Shown: positions 62,844 through 64,000 of the stretch, one piece after another
Position numbering within the stretch: position 1 is the first letter of the stretch
How the letters are laid out: each line of letters opens with the position of its first letter
Source: Prochlorococcus sp. AG-402-M18
GTDB lineage: Bacteria; Cyanobacteriota; Cyanobacteriia; PCC-6307; Cyanobiaceae
Length of the DNA stretch: 64,000 nucleotides
Direction of reading: 5' to 3'
Assembly (NCBI GenBank): GCA_003216595.1
Contig: QCIQ01000006.1
Location: 1-64,000 of the forward strand
Notes under the pieces: model-generated
What the model was told of the DNA's origin: nothing
What the model saw: only the letters and a program-made list of their open reading frames with translations
Databases searched by the model: none
Translations under genes and position numbers: made by a program

Positions 62844-63554
62844 ATGATTATTGAAGAAAGCAATATATGGGATACCATTAATAACGCAAAAAAAACCAAG
62901 CCTAGCGCTGAATGGCTTAAAAATGCATACAATCCAAGTATTAACTTTGAGCTCAGGCAAGAAATCGCAATTCGTTTAGGACAATTATCAAAAGTAGGAT
63001 GGATCAAAATAAAAGATCTACTTAAAACATATGGAAATAAAGATGAACTAATCCTTGCTGCAGGACTGACTTATCAAGATGATGCCAAAGAATGGCTCTT
63101 AAACCATCTTTATAGTGATGACAAAATGAACATAAAAGTCGTAGAAGCTTTGGCTTGCTGGGGAGGAACCTTACCGATTGAACTGATTAAAAAAACATTA
63201 GAAGAAAAAAATGCACAAATGAAAATAGCTGGTTTAGAACTATTAAAATTCAAAGCTCATTTACTTTCTGATTGTGATTTACTTGACATAGCAAAATCTC
63301 CTTTAAATGATTTCAGAGAAGAGATAGTGATCAAAACACTGACAATCATTCAAAGACGTGAAAGCTTAGAAATCTGTATGGCTATAAGCGATGTAATAAA
63401 AAAAGGCTCGGATAAATCTGCATACTATGGACTAATGGCTCTTGGTTCAATCGGAACTGACATTAGTAAAAATATTCTATTAGATTTAGTTAAAAATTTA
63501 AAGAATTCTCAGCGCAAAGAACTTGCAAAAAAACAACTGAACTTTGAAATATAA
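62844..63554 (+). CDS. Helical-repeat protein, candidate NirB
   Basis: This 236-residue protein looks like a HEAT/armadillo-type all-helical protein: repeated Leu/Ala-rich helices such as LRQEIAIRLGQLSKVG, LILAAGLTYQDDAKEWLLNHL, NIKVVEALACWGG, MKIAGLELLKFK and YYGLMALGSIG. In freshwater cyanobacteria, NirB, a protein thought to work through protein-protein contacts, is encoded near nirA and is needed for full nitrite reductase activity. The position after nirA-focA makes this a candidate NirB. I did not confirm that by alignment, so the name is inference and no symbol is given. It starts at ATG 62844, and the next gene begins 6 bases after its stop. Confidence 0.7.
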   Translation: MIIEESNIWDTINNAKKTKPSAEWLKNAYNPSINFELRQEIAIRLGQLSKVGWIKIKDLLKTYGNKDELILAAGLTYQDDAKEWLLNHLYSDDKMNIKVVEALACWGGTLPIELIKKTLEEKNAQMKIAGLELLKFKAHLLSDCDLLDIAKSPLNDFREEIVIKTLTIIQRRESLEICMAISDVIKKGSDKSAYYGLMALGSIGTDISKNILLDLVKNLKNSQRKELAKKQLNFEI

Positions 63555-63560
63555 ACTCTA

Positions 63561-64000
63561 ATGACAAAAAAATATGAAGAATTTAAAACCTATTTAAAAA
63601 AAATAGGTAGTGGTGAGTTTACGGGAAAAAGTCTTACTCGCGAAGAAACTAAATCAGCTCTCAAGCTGATGCTAAAAGAAGAAGCAAGTGCAGCACAAAT
63701 TGGTGGCTTTATGATTGCACATAGAATTAGACGTCCTATCCCTGAAGAATTAGCTGGGATGATTGATGCCTATATAGAACTAGGACCCAAAATTCAATCA
63801 CCCAGCAATCAACGTCAACCTATATTTTTTGGGATGCCTTTTGATGGTCGAAAAAAAACAGCACCGATTTATCCTTTAACAACTTTACTTTTACTTACTC
63901 AGAAACAGCCTGTCATTTTGCATGGAGGTTCTCGTATGCCAGTTAAATACGGTGTTACCCATAACGAACTATTTCAAGCCTTAGGAATAAATTTAACCGG
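63561..64000 (+). CDS. TrpD2/CnaT-like glycosyltransferase-family protein (3' end outside window)
   Basis: The first 146 codons of a gene starting at ATG 63561 are present, and the frame is open to the window end. It has the anthranilate phosphoribosyltransferase-like N-terminal helical domain (LTREETKSALKLMLKEEASAAQIGGFMIAHRIRRPIPEELAGMIDAY). The following GMPFDGRKKTAPIYPLTTLLLL and ILHGGSRMPVKYGVTHNELF segments resemble TrpD2/YbiB proteins more than true TrpD. In Anabaena, CnaT, a protein of this family, is required for expression of the nitrate assimilation operon. The position 6 bases after the candidate nirB makes CnaT the likely identity, but TrpD2 without that role is possible. Confidence 0.78.
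   Translation, partial: MTKKYEEFKTYLKKIGSGEFTGKSLTREETKSALKLMLKEEASAAQIGGFMIAHRIRRPIPEELAGMIDAYIELGPKIQSPSNQRQPIFFGMPFDGRKKTAPIYPLTTLLLLTQKQPVILHGGSRMPVKYGVTHNELFQALGINLT

Overview
The window looks like a piece of a Prochlorococcus chromosome. It is AT-rich (roughly one third G+C by eye), genes are packed with gaps of 0 to about 200 bases, and the gene set is that of a marine picocyanobacterium: sulfolipid genes sqdB/sqdX, monoglucosyl-lipid synthase, Ycf23, an ssl1498/Psb34-type photosystem protein, a membrane acyl-lipid desaturase, and a ferredoxin-type nitrite reductase. Having nirA and focA at this base composition points to a low-light-adapted, NATL-like (LLI) lineage; this is inference from gene content, not a database match. 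No gene-free stretch exceeds 300 bases, and I see no phage, IS element, integrase, CRISPR array or rRNA.

Layout. 1-9014: mutS (5' end cut off), cobH, holA, lysC, uvrB, ycf23, tilS. 9036-12996: RNase J, then dapA and asd overlapping by 4 bases on the minus strand. 13150-18583: tig-clpP-clpX-dnaX, a protein folding/turnover group followed by the clamp loader. 18598-21513: a glycolipid synthase and a SpoIID-like protein. 21606-26390: rpmI, rplT, a TPR protein, thiG, a small photosystem protein, sqdB and sqdX. 26394-32231 (minus): a small unknown, gcvP, gcvH, a PLP lyase and an HTH-like unknown. 32311-37816: desaturase, rplI, dnaB, mnmG, chorismate lyase. 37823-46559: several conserved unknowns with SprT, ligA, a TVP38-type membrane protein, valS, an IscA-like protein and tRNA-Val(UAC). 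46700-57964 (mostly plus): mazG, speE-speB, gcvT, aspS, pyrG-queE-queC-pabB-pabC.

57987-64000 is the most interesting part: a nitrite assimilation module. cobA and a CbiX-like gene (siroheme synthesis) run leftward, and nirA, focA, a helical-repeat protein (candidate NirB) and a CnaT/TrpD2-like gene run rightward. A perfect NtcA-type box (GTA-N8-TAC) lies in the divergent intergenic region. Between nirA and focA the sequence has been tandemly duplicated with a 203-base period. This creates a 53-codon reading frame whose N-terminus resembles FocA and whose C-terminus is identical to the tail of NirA. No nitrate reductase or nitrate transporter gene is present between pyrG and the end of the window.

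The remaining genes serve ordinary core functions: lysine/threonine precursors (lysC, asd, dapA), glycine cleavage (gcvP and gcvH together, gcvT 20 kb away), polyamines, folate (pabB/pabC), queuosine precursor (queE/queC), replication and repair. I found no undescribed multi-gene system. The best candidates for novelty are the duplicated nirA/focA junction with its chimeric small ORF, the odd NirA C-terminal tail, and a handful of small conserved-looking unknown proteins.
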